DNA of 6,246 nucleotides. It comes from Nitrospinales bacterium (lineage in GTDB: Bacteria; Nitrospinota_A; UBA7883; JACRGQ01). Made by a program: the position numbers and the translations under genes. The notes beneath the pieces are model-generated. The model worked only from the letters and a program-made list of their open reading frames with translations. It did no database searches and had not been told where the DNA came from. Below are positions 1 to 5,574 of the stretch, in pieces (position 1 is the stretch's first letter; each line of letters starts with the position of its first letter). The stretch lies in assembly GCA_023248615.1 (NCBI GenBank), contig JAHFEI010000131.1:1-6246 (forward strand). The letters are read 5' to 3'.

Positions 1-1
1 G

Positions 2-247
2 CCGGTTATGAAGCGCAGGCTTGCCCGGTCACGTGGTCGCGTGGATGTTATAAGGAAGCCGTTTTCCCATGTTACGGTTATCCTAAAGGGAGTAGAAAAG
101 CCGAAGAAGAGCAAGGCAGTCCCCAAAAAGGTGAAGGCTGCGGATCAGGGCAAGGCTGAGGGAGCTAAGCAGGAAGAGAAGCCAGCGGTCAAGAAGGCCA
201 AGCCTGCGGCAAAGAAAACCAAGACCACGAAAGAAAAGGAATCGTAA
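2..247 (+). CDS. rplV: Large-subunit ribosomal protein L22, C-terminal part (partial at 5' edge)
   Basis: The reading frame is open from the left edge to a TAA at 245-247, so only the end of the gene is present; the ATG at 8 is an internal methionine. The first roughly 28 residues (PVMKRRLARSRGRVDVIRKP, then SHVTVIL) match the end of bacterial L22, where a basic loop is followed by a final beta strand. L22 binds 23S rRNA in the early-assembling 50S core and lines the peptide exit tunnel. In most bacteria the protein ends about where SHVTVIL ends (near base 85). Here a tail of 53 residues follows, with 19 lysines and 9 alanines plus some glutamates; it looks disordered and able to bind RNA. 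The next gene, rpsC, starts one base after the stop, the usual order in the S10 cluster. Identity rests on the short conserved block plus position before rpsC. Confidence 0.93.
   Translation, partial: PVMKRRLARSRGRVDVIRKPFSHVTVILKGVEKPKKSKAVPKKVKAADQGKAEGAKQEEKPAVKKAKPAAKKTKTTKEKES
236..240 (+). promoter_or_regulatory. Ribosome binding site deciding the rpsC TTG start
   Basis: AAGGA lies 8 bases before the TTG of rpsC, inside the last codons of rplV. No ATG exists at the S3 N-terminus, and the MGQKTHPIGFRLG family start falls exactly at this TTG, so the site helps fix the start. Confidence 0.7.
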
Positions 248-248
248 G

Positions 249-947
249 TTGGGACAGAAGACGCATCCGATAGGATTTAGGCTCGGGGTAATCAAGCCTT
301 GGCTGTCGACTTGGTACGCCCAGGCAAACTACGCAAAGCAGCTCCATGAGGACTTGGCTTTGCGCAAGTATATAAAGAAGGCGCTTTTCCATGCTGGCAT
401 CTCCCGCATCGAAATAGAACGGCGCACCAAGCAGATACGGATAAACATCCACACAGCCCGCCCGGGCATAATAATAGGCAAAAAGGGCGCGGAAGTTGAC
501 CAGCTTAAGGCCAGCCTCATGAAGAGGATAGGGGACAAGATAGAGCTTTCCCTGAACATACTGGAAATCAGGAGGCCGGAACTGGATGCGACGCTTGTGG
601 CGGAAAACATTGCGCTACAGCTTGAAAAGCGCGTTGCGTTCCGCAGGGCGATGAAAAAGAGCGTAACCACCACCATGAGGTTCGGCGCAAAGGGTATCCG
701 CATCAACTGCTCCGGTAGGCTGGGCGGCGCCGAGATAGCGCGTATGGAATGGTACCGCGAAGGGCGCGTTCCGTTGCATACGTTGCGTGCCGACATTGAC
801 TACGGCACGGCGGAGGCTCATACCACCTTCGGGCTGATAGGCGTGAAGGTGTGGATATTCCATGGTGAAATCATCAAACGCCGCGAAGTGGCTACGGATA
901 CGGCGGAAGCCAACACCGCAGTGGCGACAACAAAGAAATCCAAGTGA
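249..947 (+). CDS. rpsC: Small-subunit ribosomal protein S3
   Basis: S3 sits at the mRNA entry side of the 30S head and, with S4 and S5, helps unwind mRNA. The 232-residue product has the standard N-terminus MGQKTHPIGFRLG, a type II KH domain with the GKKG loop at residues 77-80, and the C-terminal domain with SGRLGGAEIAR (155-165) and EGRVPLHTLRADIDYG (171-186). Basic residues R132, R133 and K136 align with the positions linked to helicase activity in Escherichia coli S3. The start is a TTG: the family N-terminus begins exactly there, and an AAGGA lies 8 bases upstream inside rplV. The last 15 or so residues, rich in Thr, Ala and Lys, are a variable tail. Length is typical for bacteria. It follows rplV by one base and precedes rplP by nine, as expected in the S10 cluster. 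Confidence 0.98.
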   Translation: MGQKTHPIGFRLGVIKPWLSTWYAQANYAKQLHEDLALRKYIKKALFHAGISRIEIERRTKQIRINIHTARPGIIIGKKGAEVDQLKASLMKRIGDKIELSLNILEIRRPELDATLVAENIALQLEKRVAFRRAMKKSVTTTMRFGAKGIRINCSGRLGGAEIARMEWYREGRVPLHTLRADIDYGTAEAHTTFGLIGVKVWIFHGEIIKRREVATDTAEANTAVATTKKSK

Positions 948-956
948 GACGGCAAA

Positions 957-1382
957 ATGCTTAGCCCAAAGAAAGTCAAATACAGGAAGAAACAAAAAGG
1001 CCGCAACATTGGCGTGGCGTACCGCGGCTCCAAGATAAGTTTCGGCACGTACGGCTTGCAGGCGATAGTGCCGGGCTGGATAACCGATAGGCAGATAGAG
1101 GCTGGGCGTATCGCCATCTCCCGCCACATAAAGCGTGGTGGGAAGATATGGATACGGGTATTCCCGGATAAGCCGGTGACCAAAAAACCGGCTGAAGTCC
1201 GAATGGGTAAAGGTAAGGGAGCCGTCGAGGGATGGGTTGCCCGCGTCAAGCAGGGGCGTGTGCTGTTCGAGATGGACGGCGTGACCCCGGAAGTGGCAAA
1301 CGAGGCGTTGAAGCTTGCACAGATGAAGCTTTCGATTAAGACCAGGATATTGGATAAGAACCAGAGGGGCGGACTTATATGA
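957..1382 (+). CDS. rplP: Large-subunit ribosomal protein L16
   Basis: L16 binds 23S rRNA near the peptidyl-transferase centre and the A-site tRNA elbow; it is a late-assembling 50S protein. The 141-residue product starts with MLSPKKVKYRKKQKGRNIGV, the family N-terminus, and carries the core blocks GKIWIRVFPDKP (62-73) and VRMGKGKG (81-88). R82 corresponds to the Escherichia coli arginine (R81) that is hydroxylated by an oxygenase; whether that happens here cannot be told. The length is slightly above the usual 136-140. The ATG is nine bases after the rpsC stop, with only a weak purine-rich stretch (GTGAGAC) before it, so reinitiation by ribosomes finishing rpsC is plausible. The stop overlaps the rpmC start as ATGA. 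Confidence 0.98.
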   Translation: MLSPKKVKYRKKQKGRNIGVAYRGSKISFGTYGLQAIVPGWITDRQIEAGRIAISRHIKRGGKIWIRVFPDKPVTKKPAEVRMGKGKGAVEGWVARVKQGRVLFEMDGVTPEVANEALKLAQMKLSIKTRILDKNQRGGLI

Positions 1383-1573
1383 AGGCATCAGAGATGAGGG
1401 AAATGACCGATGCGGAAAGGGCCGCAAAGCTTGAAGACTTCCGGCGCGAATATCTTAACCTTCGGTTTGCCCATGCTACGCAGCAACTGGAAAGCTCGGC
1501 TAAACTTCGTGTCGCACGGCGCGATATAGCCAAGATGAATACGATAATGACCGAGAAGAAGAGGACTAAGTAA
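1379..1573 (+). CDS. rpmC: Large-subunit ribosomal protein L29
   Basis: L29 is a small two-helix protein beside L23 at the exit of the peptide tunnel, forming part of the docking platform for trigger factor and the signal recognition particle. The 64 residues match the usual family size and are highly charged and helical. An N-terminal helix begins MKASEMREMTDAERAAKLED, and the signature KLRVARRDIAKMNTIM covers residues 42-57. The ATG overlaps the rplP stop in an ATGA, and AGAGGGG at 1363-1369 gives a good ribosome binding site with 9-base spacing. Order rplP-rpmC-rpsQ is the standard S10 arrangement. The C-terminus is a short basic tail (EKKRTK). Confidence 0.97.
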   Translation: MKASEMREMTDAERAAKLEDFRREYLNLRFAHATQQLESSAKLRVARRDIAKMNTIMTEKKRTK

Positions 1574-1574
1574 G

Positions 1575-1865
1575 ATGACCGAAGTTCATCACAACCGGAA
1601 GACCCGCGTAGGGCATGTTGTAAGCAACAAGATGGATAAGACCATCATAGTGAAGATAGAGAGCAAAATGATGCACCCTGTCTTCAAAAAGTTTATTAAG
1701 CGAACCAAGAAGTATGTCGCCCATGACCACGACAACAAGTGCAACATCGGGGACTTGGTGGAGATTGAGGAAACAAGGCCGCTTAGCAAGACCAAACGCT
1801 GGAAAGTGGTTTCGGTCATTTCGTCGGTAAGGAGAGAAAATGATACAGCTACGCTCAGTTCTTGA
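1575..1865 (+). CDS. rpsQ: Small-subunit ribosomal protein S17
   Basis: S17 is a primary 16S rRNA-binding protein with an OB fold that organises the 5' domain of the 30S subunit. The 96-residue product contains the family core, from RKTRVGHVVSNKMDKTIIVK (residues 8-27) to the signature GDLVEIEETRPLSKTKRW (59-76). The start lies one base after the rpmC stop, with GAGGA at 1561-1565 about 9 bases upstream. The S17 fold is complete by about residue 84. The last dozen residues (RRENDTATLSS) are encoded by DNA that also holds the rplN ribosome binding site and first codons, so they may exist mainly because the frame stays open until a TGA 26 bases into rplN. This is the last gene of the S10 part of the cluster. 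Confidence 0.98.
   Translation: MTEVHHNRKTRVGHVVSNKMDKTIIVKIESKMMHPVFKKFIKRTKKYVAHDHDNKCNIGDLVEIEETRPLSKTKRWKVVSVISSVRRENDTATLSS
1829..1834 (+). promoter_or_regulatory. Ribosome binding site of rplN inside rpsQ
   Basis: AAGGAG sits 5 bases before the rplN ATG, within rpsQ coding sequence. It gives L14 independent initiation, although ribosomes finishing rpsQ must pass over the site and the first rplN codons before reaching their stop. Confidence 0.75.
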
Positions 1866-2208
1866 GGTTGCGGACAACTCTGGTGCCAAAGAGGTGCAAT
1901 GCATCATGGTGCTGGGTGGTTCGTACCGCCGGTATGGCACTGTGGGCGACCTCATAAAGGTTGCTGTACGGTCTGCTGCACCCAACTCCAGCGTAAAAAA
2001 GGGAGAGGTCAGGAAGGCCGTGATTGTGAGGACGAAAAAGGAACTTGGTCGCTCCAACGGCACCTATATAAAGTTCGATACCAATGCCGCAGTGTTGGTA
2101 GACGATGCTGGCGAGCCTATCGGCACCCGCATATTCGGCCCGGTGGCGCGCGAGCTGAGAAATAAAAAGTTCATGAAGATAGTTTCCCTCGCGCCGGAGG
2201 TCCTGTGA
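1840..2208 (+). CDS. rplN: Large-subunit ribosomal protein L14
   Basis: L14 binds 23S rRNA on the subunit interface, contacts 16S helix 14 in an intersubunit bridge with L19, and is the docking site of the silencing factor RsfS. The product has the canonical 122 residues: MIQLRSVLEVADNSGAKEVQCI at the N-terminus, a central KGEVRKAVIVRTKKE (54-68), and GTRIFGPVARELR (95-107) near the end. The start ATG is preceded at 5-base spacing by AAGGAG (1829-1834), and both lie inside rpsQ, overlapping it by 26 bases. In Escherichia coli this junction is the start of the separate spc operon with its own promoter; here there is no room for a promoter outside coding sequence. The stop overlaps the rplX start. 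Confidence 0.99.
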   Translation: MIQLRSVLEVADNSGAKEVQCIMVLGGSYRRYGTVGDLIKVAVRSAAPNSSVKKGEVRKAVIVRTKKELGRSNGTYIKFDTNAAVLVDDAGEPIGTRIFGPVARELRNKKFMKIVSLAPEVL

Positions 2209-2531
2209 ACTCCCTTAAGGTGAAGAAGGACGATGTAGTCGAAGTAAGAAGCGGGAAGGATTGTGGTCGCCGTGGTAAGGTACTTACCGTGTTCCCCAAG
2301 GAGGGCAAGGTTGTGGTAGAGAAGGTGAACGTCATCAAACGGCACCAACGCGCCAACCAAAAGGTCCGGCAGGGGGGGATTATCGAAAAGGAAAACAAGC
2401 TGAGGGTGGACAACGTAATGGTTGTCTGTTCCAAATGCGATAAGCCGGTTCGCGTTGCCAAGAAAAGGCTCGAGGATGGCAAAAACGTCCGCACCTGCCG
2501 CAAATGCGGTGAAGTGCTGGATTTGATTTGA
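2205..2531 (+). CDS. rplX: Large-subunit ribosomal protein L24, four-cysteine (zinc ribbon-like) form
   Basis: L24 is an early assembly initiator of the 50S subunit and sits near the tunnel exit. The 108-residue product has a KOW domain at the N-terminus (KVKKDDVVEVRSGKDCGRRG, residues 5-24) followed by the family block VIKRHQRANQ (43-52) and GGIIEKE (57-63). The C-terminal half carries two Cys-X2-Cys pairs, C75/C78 and C98/C101, which suggest a bound zinc. Many bacterial L24 proteins, including that of E. coli, have lost these cysteines. The start is a GTG sharing bases with the rplN TGA stop (GTGA), with GGAGG at 2196-2200 just upstream. The family N-terminus and spacing make this start convincing. 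Zinc binding is inferred from the cysteines only. Confidence 0.98.
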   Translation: MNSLKVKKDDVVEVRSGKDCGRRGKVLTVFPKEGKVVVEKVNVIKRHQRANQKVRQGGIIEKENKLRVDNVMVVCSKCDKPVRVAKKRLEDGKNVRTCRKCGEVLDLI

Positions 2532-2537
2532 CGGTGG

Positions 2538-3083
2538 ATGATGGCTTCTCAATTACAAGAACGGTATAAAAAAGAGATACTCCCGGCCCTGATGAAGGAT
2601 TTGGGGCTGAAGAATGTTTTTCAGGTTCCTAAGCTGGAAAAGATAGTGTTAAACATGGGTCTCGGCGAGGCGGTATCGGATGGCAAGATAATAGACGGCG
2701 GGGTTTATACCCTTACCCGGATATCCGGTCAAAAGCCCGTAATTCGGCACGCCAAGAAGGCGATATCGAACTTCAAGCTGAGGGAAAATGCGCCGGTTGG
2801 TGTGAGTGTGACCTTGAGAAAGGACAAGATGTACGACTTCCTCCAGAGGTTGATTGTTGCGTCCCTTCCGCGCGTACGGGACTTCCGAGGAGTCTCCGGC
2901 AAAGCGTTTGATGGCCACGGCAACTATACGCTGGGGCTTAAGGAGCAGTTGATATTCCCCGAAATTGAGTACGAAAAGATATACAAGGCGAAGGGAATGA
3001 ATATCTGCATAGTGACAACAGCCAAGACGGATGCCCATGCCAAGGCATTGCTGAAGGCGCTTGGGATGCCCTTCAGGAATTAA
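2538..3083 (+). CDS. rplE: Large-subunit ribosomal protein L5
   Basis: L5 carries 5S rRNA into the central protuberance with L18 and touches P-site tRNA and S13 in an intersubunit bridge. The 181-residue product, a normal length for the family, contains LEKIVLNMGLGEA (33-45), the block RHAKKAISNFKLREN (70-84), VTLRKDKMYDFLQRLI (91-106), DFRGVSGKAFDGHGNYTLGL (115-134) and FPEIEYEK (140-147), ending MPFRN. Two adjacent ATG codons are possible (2538 and 2541). The nearby GGTGG is too close to either to be a strong ribosome binding site, so the exact start is uncertain by one residue. The gap from rplX is only six bases; the S8-binding leader that precedes rplE in Escherichia coli has no separate space here. 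Confidence 0.98.
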   Translation: MMASQLQERYKKEILPALMKDLGLKNVFQVPKLEKIVLNMGLGEAVSDGKIIDGGVYTLTRISGQKPVIRHAKKAISNFKLRENAPVGVSVTLRKDKMYDFLQRLIVASLPRVRDFRGVSGKAFDGHGNYTLGLKEQLIFPEIEYEKIYKAKGMNICIVTTAKTDAHAKALLKALGMPFRN

Positions 3084-3089
3084 GAGGAG
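3083..3089 (+). promoter_or_regulatory. Ribosome binding site deciding the rpsZ TTG start
   Basis: AGAGGAG begins in the rplE stop codon and lies six bases before the TTG at 3096. It is among the stronger Shine-Dalgarno matches in the window and supports TTG as the real start of the zinc-type S14. Confidence 0.8.
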
Positions 3090-3095
3090 TAGAAA

Positions 3096-3281
3096 TTGGC
3101 TAAGAAATCGATGATCGTCAAGGCAAATAGGACACCGAAGTTTTCTACACGCAAGAACTCCCGCTGCCCGCTGTGCGGACGACCCAGGGCGTACTTGCGA
3201 AAGTTTAATATGTGCAGGCTTTGCTTCAGGAAACTGGCCCATGAGGGGGTTATCCCGGGCGTTACGAAGTCTAGCTGGTAG
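3096..3281 (+). CDS. rpsZ: Small-subunit ribosomal protein S14, zinc-binding type Z
   Basis: S14 is a late-assembling protein of the 30S head, close to the decoding site and to S3 and S10. The product is the short, 61-residue form with four cysteines, C24/C27 and C40/C43 (CPLCGRPRAY and MCRLCFRKLA), a treble-clef or ribbon-like zinc site typical of type Z S14. The usual longer, cysteine-free form (about 100 residues) is not here. It ends GVIPGVTKSSW, as zinc-type S14 proteins do. The start is a TTG: translation from it gives MAKKSMIVKANRTPKFSTR, the expected N-terminus, and AGAGGAG lies at 3083-3089, six bases upstream. The gene may also be named rpsN. Position between rplE and rpsH is standard for the spc cluster. 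Zinc binding is inferred from family knowledge. Confidence 0.98.
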   Translation: MAKKSMIVKANRTPKFSTRKNSRCPLCGRPRAYLRKFNMCRLCFRKLAHEGVIPGVTKSSW

Positions 3282-3296
3282 GGAGAGAGCAGAAAT

Positions 3297-3692
3297 ATGG
3301 TTAATGATCCGATAGCGGATATGCTTACCAGGATTCGTAATGGAATCCTTGCCGGCAAGGGACAGGTGAGCGTTCCAGAATCCAAAGTGAAACTCCGGAT
3401 TGCCGAGATACTCCGGGATAGAGGCTATATAAATAGCTTTAAGGTTATCAAGGAAGTGCCGCAGGGCGTGATAAAGCTCAACCTCAAGTACCATGGCGCC
3501 AAGCAGAATGCCATTGTGGGGCTACGCAGAGTCAGCACTCCTGGCCGCCGTATGTATGTTAAGTCGACCGAGATTCCTCGCGTTCTCAGGGGTATGGGAA
3601 TCGCGATCGTTTCGACTAACAAAGGAATAATCACCGATGCCGACGCGCGAAAATCAAAGTGCGGCGGCGAACTTTTATGCTACGTTTGGTAA
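3297..3692 (+). CDS. rpsH: Small-subunit ribosomal protein S8
   Basis: S8 is a primary binder of the central domain of 16S rRNA (helix 21 region) and, in Escherichia coli, the translational repressor of the spc operon. The 131-residue product starts MVNDPIADMLTRIRNG, has the middle block VGLRRVSTPGRRMYVK (74-89), and finishes with the C-terminal RNA-binding signature STNKGIITDADARK (106-119) and GGELLCYVW. All are at expected positions and length is typical. A purine-rich GGGAGAGAG at 3281-3289 provides the ribosome binding site. The rplF start lies one base after the stop. Whether this S8 also represses its own operon cannot be judged, because no leader-like target is obvious at the rplX-rplE junction. 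Confidence 0.99.
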   Translation: MVNDPIADMLTRIRNGILAGKGQVSVPESKVKLRIAEILRDRGYINSFKVIKEVPQGVIKLNLKYHGAKQNAIVGLRRVSTPGRRMYVKSTEIPRVLRGMGIAIVSTNKGIITDADARKSKCGGELLCYVW

Positions 3693-3693
3693 T

Positions 3694-4242
3694 ATGTCAA
3701 GAATAGGAAGAAAGCCGATAGAAATTCCGAAGGGCGTAACAGCCAGCTTGGCCGGTAACAAGGTCGAGTTTAAGGGGCCGAAAGGTTCCCTCTCTATTGA
3801 TGTAAAACATCCCATAACTGTGAAGCTGGACGGAGCGACCATGACGGTGGAGCGGCCGGACGACAGCAGTGGTAGCCGGTCTTTGCATGGTTTAACCCGT
3901 GCGCTTTTGGGCAACATGGTTGACGGCGTGTCGAAGGGCTTCGAGAAGAAGCTGTTGATAACCGGCGTTGGTTATCGCGCCACGCTGGACGGCAAGCGGC
4001 TCTCCATGGCGCTTGGGTTCTCGCACCCCGTACACATAGAGCCTATGGATGGCATTTCGTTTGAAGTCAGCAAGACCCAAACGGAGATAACGATTAAAGG
4101 TGTAGATAAAGCTCTCGTGGGGCAGGTTGCGGCTAATATCAGGAAACTGAAGGAGTCCGAACCCTACAAGGGAAAAGGCATACGCTATGAAGACGAAGTT
4201 ATCCGCCGCAAGGCCGGTAAGTCCGTATCAGGCGGAAAATAA
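3694..4242 (+). CDS. rplF: Large-subunit ribosomal protein L6
   Basis: L6 is built of two similar domains and binds 23S rRNA near the sarcin-ricin loop and the factor-binding stalk. The 182-residue product begins MSRIGRKPIEIPKGV, includes FKGPKG (26-31), the linker region LHGLTRALLGNMVDGVSKGF (64-83) and GVGYRA (91-96), and ends with the signature EPYKGKGIRYEDEVIRRKAGK (residues 156-176). I start it at the ATG at 3694, one base after the rpsH stop. The frame is open further upstream to an ATG at 3637, but that would add 19 residues with no L6 character and overlap the conserved end of rpsH. No strong ribosome binding site precedes 3694, consistent with coupling to rpsH. Length agrees with the usual 176-184 residues. 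Confidence 0.98.
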   Translation: MSRIGRKPIEIPKGVTASLAGNKVEFKGPKGSLSIDVKHPITVKLDGATMTVERPDDSSGSRSLHGLTRALLGNMVDGVSKGFEKKLLITGVGYRATLDGKRLSMALGFSHPVHIEPMDGISFEVSKTQTEITIKGVDKALVGQVAANIRKLKESEPYKGKGIRYEDEVIRRKAGKSVSGGK

Positions 4243-4253
4243 GGTGCGATGAA

Positions 4254-4616
4254 ATGAAAAGTAGTTCGAAGTTAGACCTAAGGGAAAAAAGAAGATTCAG
4301 AATCCGCAAGAAAATAAACGGCACGGCTGAAAGGCCGAGGTTGGCCGTTTTCCGGAGCAACAGGCATTTTGCCCTGCAAGTCATTGATGATACCAAGGGG
4401 CTTACCATTGTCCACTTCTTTACGCAGGAGAAGGGGCTTAAGGGCAAGTTTAAGGGCAACAACGTGGCCACTGCCAAGGATGCGGGAGCCATGTTGGCCG
4501 AGCGCGCCAAGGCGAAAGGGATCACCAAGATGGTGTTCGACAGGAGCGGCTATGCCTATCACGGCCGGGTTAAACAAATCGCTGAAAGTTTGAGGGAAAA
4601 TGGCATTCAAATCTAA
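4254..4616 (+). CDS. rplR: Large-subunit ribosomal protein L18
   Basis: L18 binds 5S rRNA and, with L5, anchors it in the central protuberance of the 50S subunit. The 120-residue product has a basic N-terminal arm (REKRRFRIRKKINGTAERPR, 10-29), the core LAVFRSNRHFALQVIDD (30-46), and the C-terminal block MVFDRSGYAYHGRVKQIAESLRENG (93-117), all family hallmarks. AAGGTG at 4241-4246 precedes the ATG at 4254 by seven bases. Another ATG at 4249 is out of frame. The gene's end overlaps the rpsE start by 17 bases, so the last residues of L18 and first of S5 share DNA in different frames. The rplF-rplR-rpsE order is standard. Confidence 0.98.
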   Translation: MKSSSKLDLREKRRFRIRKKINGTAERPRLAVFRSNRHFALQVIDDTKGLTIVHFFTQEKGLKGKFKGNNVATAKDAGAMLAERAKAKGITKMVFDRSGYAYHGRVKQIAESLRENGIQI

Positions 4617-5133
4617 TTCAGGAACCGGCAGGGTGGAAGCCGACCAGCAGTCGGAATTCGCTGAAAAGGTAATATTCATCAATCGCGTCGCCAAGGTCGT
4701 GAAAGGCGGACGGCGGTTTAGTTTTAGCGCCCTTGTGGTTGTCGGCAACAAGGCTGGCACCGTCGGGATTGGGTATGGCAAGGCAAAGGAAGTGCCGGAG
4801 GCTATTAAAAAAGCGGTAGCCGCGGCAAGGAAACACTTGCAAACTGTACTCCTTATTGATGGCACCATTCCCCACGAGATTACAGGCCATTCAGGCGCGG
4901 GCGTAGTTTTCATGAAACCGGCGTCCAAGGGTACCGGCGTTATCGCTGGCGGCCCGGTGCGCGCAATCATGGAATCTGCGGGCGTACATAACATACTTAC
5001 GAAATCGCTTGGCTCTAGCAATCCGTTCAACGTGGTACATGCCACTATGAAGGCGCTTACGAGCCTGCGGAGCTGGGATATGATACGCACCGTTCGCGAA
5101 ACCAACACCGAGACGGCGGAGGCAAAAGAATGA
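4600..5133 (+). CDS. rpsE: Small-subunit ribosomal protein S5
   Basis: S5 lies at the mRNA entry and the 30S body-head hinge; it affects decoding accuracy and is the target of spectinomycin-resistance changes. The 177-residue product has the double-stranded RNA-binding-like N-terminal domain with INRVAKVVKGGRRFSFSALV (27-46) and GNKAGTVGIGYGKAKEVPEA (49-68), and the C-terminal domain with GTGVIAGGPVRAIMESAGV (111-129) and KSLGSSNPFNVVHATMKAL (135-153). The loop VVKGGRR (33-39), where spectinomycin resistance arises in other bacteria, looks wild type. The ATG lies within rplR, with a closely spaced GAGGG at 4592-4596. The stop overlaps the rplO start as ATGA. In the textbook order rpmD (L30) would follow; it is missing here. 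Confidence 0.99.
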   Translation: MAFKSNSGTGRVEADQQSEFAEKVIFINRVAKVVKGGRRFSFSALVVVGNKAGTVGIGYGKAKEVPEAIKKAVAAARKHLQTVLLIDGTIPHEITGHSGAGVVFMKPASKGTGVIAGGPVRAIMESAGVHNILTKSLGSSNPFNVVHATMKALTSLRSWDMIRTVRETNTETAEAKE

Positions 5134-5570
5134 GACTGCATGATTTAAAGCCAGCTCCTGGTTCAAACAAGAGACGCAAGATAGTTGGCCGCGGCGTAGG
5201 TTCCGGCCACGGCAAGACCTCTACACGCGGACATAAAGGCCAGCGCGCACGATCGGGCGGTAAAAAAGGGTTGGGCCTTTTCGAAGGCGGACAGCAGCCG
5301 ATTTATCGCCGTCTTCCAAAGAGGGGTTTCACGAATATCCACAGGGAAGCGTTTACCCCGATAAACATAAAGAAGCTTGCGTTGCTTGCAGACATAAAGG
5401 TGTTTACACCGGAAGTCTACGCGCAACTCGGACTTGCCGGCAAAAACGACAAAATAAAAATCCTTGGAACGGGGGACATCTCCCGCGCTGTAACCGTATC
5501 CGCCCATAGCTTTAGCGCGACTGCCCGGCAGAAGATTGAGGCAGCGGGCGGTAAGGCAGTGGGGATATAG
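5130..5570 (+). CDS. rplO: Large-subunit ribosomal protein L15
   Basis: L15 is a 50S protein whose long basic arm threads through 23S rRNA; it is needed in late assembly. The 146-residue product begins MRLHDLKPAPGSNKRRKIVG, followed by the Gly/Arg/Lys-rich extended arm GRGVGSGHGKTSTRGHKGQR (20-39) and GGQQPIYRRLPKRGF (53-67). The C-terminal globular part has KIKILGTGDISRAVTVSAHSFSATARQKIEAAGG (108-141), matching the L15e/L18e-like signature. The start ATG overlaps the rpsE TGA by four bases, with GGAGG at 5118-5122 at 7-base spacing. Length is normal (144-150). The gene directly follows rpsE, with no rpmD between them. The stop is four bases before the secY start. Confidence 0.99.
   Translation: MRLHDLKPAPGSNKRRKIVGRGVGSGHGKTSTRGHKGQRARSGGKKGLGLFEGGQQPIYRRLPKRGFTNIHREAFTPINIKKLALLADIKVFTPEVYAQLGLAGKNDKIKILGTGDISRAVTVSAHSFSATARQKIEAAGGKAVGI
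5561..5565 (+). promoter_or_regulatory. Ribosome binding site deciding the secY TTG start
   Basis: GGGGA in the last codons of rplO lies 9 bases before the TTG at 5575. The translated N-terminus from that TTG (MGTESFGNIFKLPELRKR) is right for bacterial SecY, and there is no ATG nearby in this frame. Confidence 0.65.
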
Positions 5571-5574
5571 TTTC

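Noticed and set aside
8..10. ATG as a true start of a small Lys-rich protein
   Set aside because: The frame is open to the left edge, and the residues around it (PVMKRRLARSRGR) are the L22 C-terminal loop, so this is an internal methionine of rplV.
615..1427. Long open frame on the minus strand (about 270 codons)
   Set aside because: It lies antisense to rpsC and rplP, both certain; its translation is low-complexity His/Arg/Pro/Leu-rich with no recognisable domain. It is a shadow of coding bias.
2649..3494. Long open frame on the minus strand (about 281 codons)
   Set aside because: Antisense to rplE, rpsZ and rpsH, crossing three genes and their gaps, with no family match.
3637..3693. Upstream ATG extending rplF by 19 residues
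   Set aside because: The extra residues are not L6-like and would overlap the conserved C-terminus of rpsH by 56 bases; MSRIGRKPIEIPKGV at 3694 is the family N-terminus.
4278..5141. Long open frame on the minus strand (about 287 codons)
   Set aside because: Antisense to rplR and rpsE, with no recognisable domain or ribosome binding site; the sense genes are unambiguous.
5134..5570. Possible hidden or overlapping L30 (about 60 codons) in another frame near rpsE-rplO
   Set aside because: No + strand frame other than those of rpsE and rplO shows an L30-like sequence, and the two genes overlap by four bases.
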